Source: Streptomyces sp. XM4193 (GTDB lineage: Bacteria > Actinomycetota > Actinomycetes > Streptomycetales > Streptomycetaceae). Taken from it: 64,000 bases of DNA. Positions 62,634-64,000 of the stretch are shown piece by piece. The stretch covers positions 744,001 through 808,000 of the forward strand of contig NZ_JALLGK010000002.1 in assembly GCF_023072595.1 (NCBI RefSeq), in the 5' to 3' direction. The notes beneath the pieces are model-generated. The model worked only from the letters and a program-made list of their open reading frames with translations. It ran no database searches and was not told the DNA's origin. A program made the translations under genes and the position numbers. The first letter of the stretch is position 1; each line of letters opens with the position of its first letter.

Positions 62634-64000
62634 ATGGCAGATCCCTCCAGCTACCGCCCCGAGCAGGGGCAGATCCCCACCTCGCCGGGGGTCTACCGGT
62701 TCCGCGACGCGCACGACCGGGTGATCTACGTCGGCAAGGCCAAGAGCCTTCGTCCGCGGCTGTCGTCGTACTTCCAGGATCTGTCCGGTCTGCACCCCCG
62801 CACCCGCACCATGGTCACCACCGCCGCCTCCGTCGACTGGACGGTAGTGTCGACCGAGGTGGAGGCGCTCCAGCTGGAGTACAGCTGGATCAAGGAGTTC
62901 GACCCCCGGTTCAACGTCAAGTACCGGGACGACAAGAGCTATCCCTTCCTCGCCGTCACGATGAACGAGGAGTTTCCGCGCGTCCAGGTGATGCGCGGCT
63001 CCAAGCGCAAGGGCGTGCGCTACTTCGGCCCGTACGGCCACGCCTGGGCGATCCGCGAGACCGTCGACCTGCTGCTGCGGGTCTTCCCGGTGCGCACCTG
63101 CTCCGCGGGGGTCTTCAAACGCTCGGCCCAGATCGGCAGACCCTGCCTGCTCGGCTACATCGGCAAGTGCGCAGCCCCCTGCGTGGGCCGCGTCAGCCCG
63201 CAGGAGCACCGCCAACTCGCCGAGGACTTCTGCGACTTCATGGCCGGCCGCACCGGTGCGTACCTGCGGCGGCTGGAGGAGCAGATGCAGGAGGCGGCCG
63301 AGGAGCTGGAGTACGAGCGCGCCGGCCGGCTGCGGGACGACATGGGTGCGCTGCGGCGCGCCATGGAGAAGAACGCGGTGGTCCTCACCGACGCCACCGA
63401 TGCCGACCTCATCGCCCTCGCCGAGGACGAGTTGGAGGCCGCGGTGCAGATCTTCCACGTCCGGGGCGGCCGGGTGCGCGGCCGGCGGGGCTGGGTCACC
63501 GACAAGGTCGAAGCCGTGTCCACCGCCGATCTGGTCGAGCACGCCCTTCAGCAGCTGTACGGCGAGGAGCGCGGCGATGCCATTCCCAAGGAGGTGCTGG
63601 TGCCCGCCCTGCCGGAGCCGGCCCGGCCCGTGGGGGAGTGGCTCGGCGGGCTGCGCGGTTCCCAGGTCGACCTGCGGGTGCCGCAGCGCGGCGACAAGCG
63701 CTCCCTGATGGAGACCGTCCACCGCAACGCCCAGCAGGCCCTGGCCCTGCACAAGACCAAGCGCGCCTCCGACCTCACGACCAGGTCCCAGGCGTTGGAG
63801 GAGATCGCCGAGGCGCTCGATCTGGACTCGGCCCCGTTGCGCATCGAGTGCTTCGACGTCTCCCACCTCCAGGGGGACGACGTGGTGGCGTCGATGGTGG
63901 TGTTCGAGGACGGGCTGCCCAGGAAGAGCGAGTACCGGCGCTTCCAGATCAAGTCCTTCGAGGGCCAGGACGACGTGCGCGCCATGAACGAGGTCGTCGG
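62634..64000 (+). CDS. uvrC: Excinuclease ABC subunit C (5' part)
   Basis: The first 455 codons of UvrC, the dual-incision nuclease of excision repair; the frame is open at the right edge. The GIY-YIG nuclease is at residues about 16-95 ([45 protein letters not shown]). A Cys-containing region GKCAAPCVG follows, then the UVR helix pair near 210-240 that contacts UvrB. The RNase H-like second nuclease begins at the end ([21 protein letters not shown]). ATG with no Shine-Dalgarno, seven bases after the -10 box. Confidence 0.97.
   Translation, partial: MADPSSYRPEQGQIPTSPGVYRFRDAHDRVIYVGKAKSLRPRLSSYFQDLSGLHPRTRTMVTTAASVDWTVVSTEVEALQLEYSWIKEFDPRFNVKYRDDKSYPFLAVTMNEEFPRVQVMRGSKRKGVRYFGPYGHAWAIRETVDLLLRVFPVRTCSAGVFKRSAQIGRPCLLGYIGKCAAPCVGRVSPQEHRQLAEDFCDFMAGRTGAYLRRLEEQMQEAAEELEYERAGRLRDDMGALRRAMEKNAVVLTDATDADLIALAEDELEAAVQIFHVRGGRVRGRRGWVTDKVEAVSTADLVEHALQQLYGEERGDAIPKEVLVPALPEPARPVGEWLGGLRGSQVDLRVPQRGDKRSLMETVHRNAQQALALHKTKRASDLTTRSQALEEIAEALDLDSAPLRIECFDVSHLQGDDVVASMVVFEDGLPRKSEYRRFQIKSFEGQDDVRAMNEVV

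Overview
The window is a high-GC actinobacterial chromosome segment, almost certainly Streptomyces. Evidence: strong third-position G/C, many GTG starts and probable leaderless transcripts (a TAnnnT -10 box 6-8 bases before the start codon), mycothiol-type enzymes, ANTAR and TerD families, and a gene order (pyk - ANTAR regulator - liv genes - polA - rpsA - coaE - uvrB - ter genes - uvrA - uvrC) that I remember from the S. coelicolor core. I see no rRNA, insertion sequence, prophage or CRISPR array. This is conserved core chromosome with short accessory insertions.

Layout. 1-2.7 kb: end of a sugar ABC uptake operon (binding protein, two permeases). 2.8-9.8 kb: a HEXXH protein, chorismate mutase, aminopeptidase N, pyruvate kinase, a minus-strand tRNA with anticodon CAA, and a PdtaR-like ANTAR response regulator. 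10.1-15.6 kb: a complete branched-chain amino-acid ABC transporter (livK, a hairpin, then overlapping livHMGF). 15.7-18.6 kb: thioesterase and FdhF/YdeP-like molybdoenzyme. 18.7-23.2 kb: polA and a secreted lytic transglycosylase. 23.4-25.6 kb: a drug-efflux MFS/TetR pair with a clear operator. 26-29.7 kb: hrpB and a methyltransferase. 30.1-35 kb: rpsA, a PAC2 protein, coaE, a TPR protein and a lipoprotein HNH nuclease. 35-42.5 kb: NUDIX, TetR with divergent SDR/metallo-beta-lactamase pair, a lone MazF-like protein, CapA, a methyltransferase and a PIG-L deacetylase. 42.5-46 kb: MFS, ogt and a secreted glycerophosphodiester phosphodiesterase. 46-52.6 kb: uvrB, terD, a TerD/FtsK-like fusion and terC behind a candidate Mn2+ riboswitch. 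53-64 kb: a HTH protein, a Tat-type Rieske lipoprotein, uvrA, a mycothiol-dependent isomerase, a metallo-beta-lactamase, an SF2 helicase with a hydrophobic hairpin, and the start of uvrC.

Main result. Four DNA-repair genes (polA, ogt, uvrB, uvrC) carry the same upstream element, tTGTCRgtg-N8-TAnnnT, and in all four exactly seven bases separate it from the start codon. This is the RecA-independent DNA-damage promoter motif described in mycobacteria (RecA-NDp, bound by PafBC). The fixed spacing implies leaderless damage-inducible mRNAs. uvrA has only a degenerate copy, much further upstream of its start.

Other notable signals are a yybP-ykoY-like Mn2+ riboswitch whose P1 strand can alternatively trap the terC ribosome-binding site, a TerD protein fused to an FtsK-like domain with a broken Walker A, overlapping alternative hairpins between the two TerD genes, a leucine-anticodon tRNA with a short variable loop, and two well-formed TetR operators.
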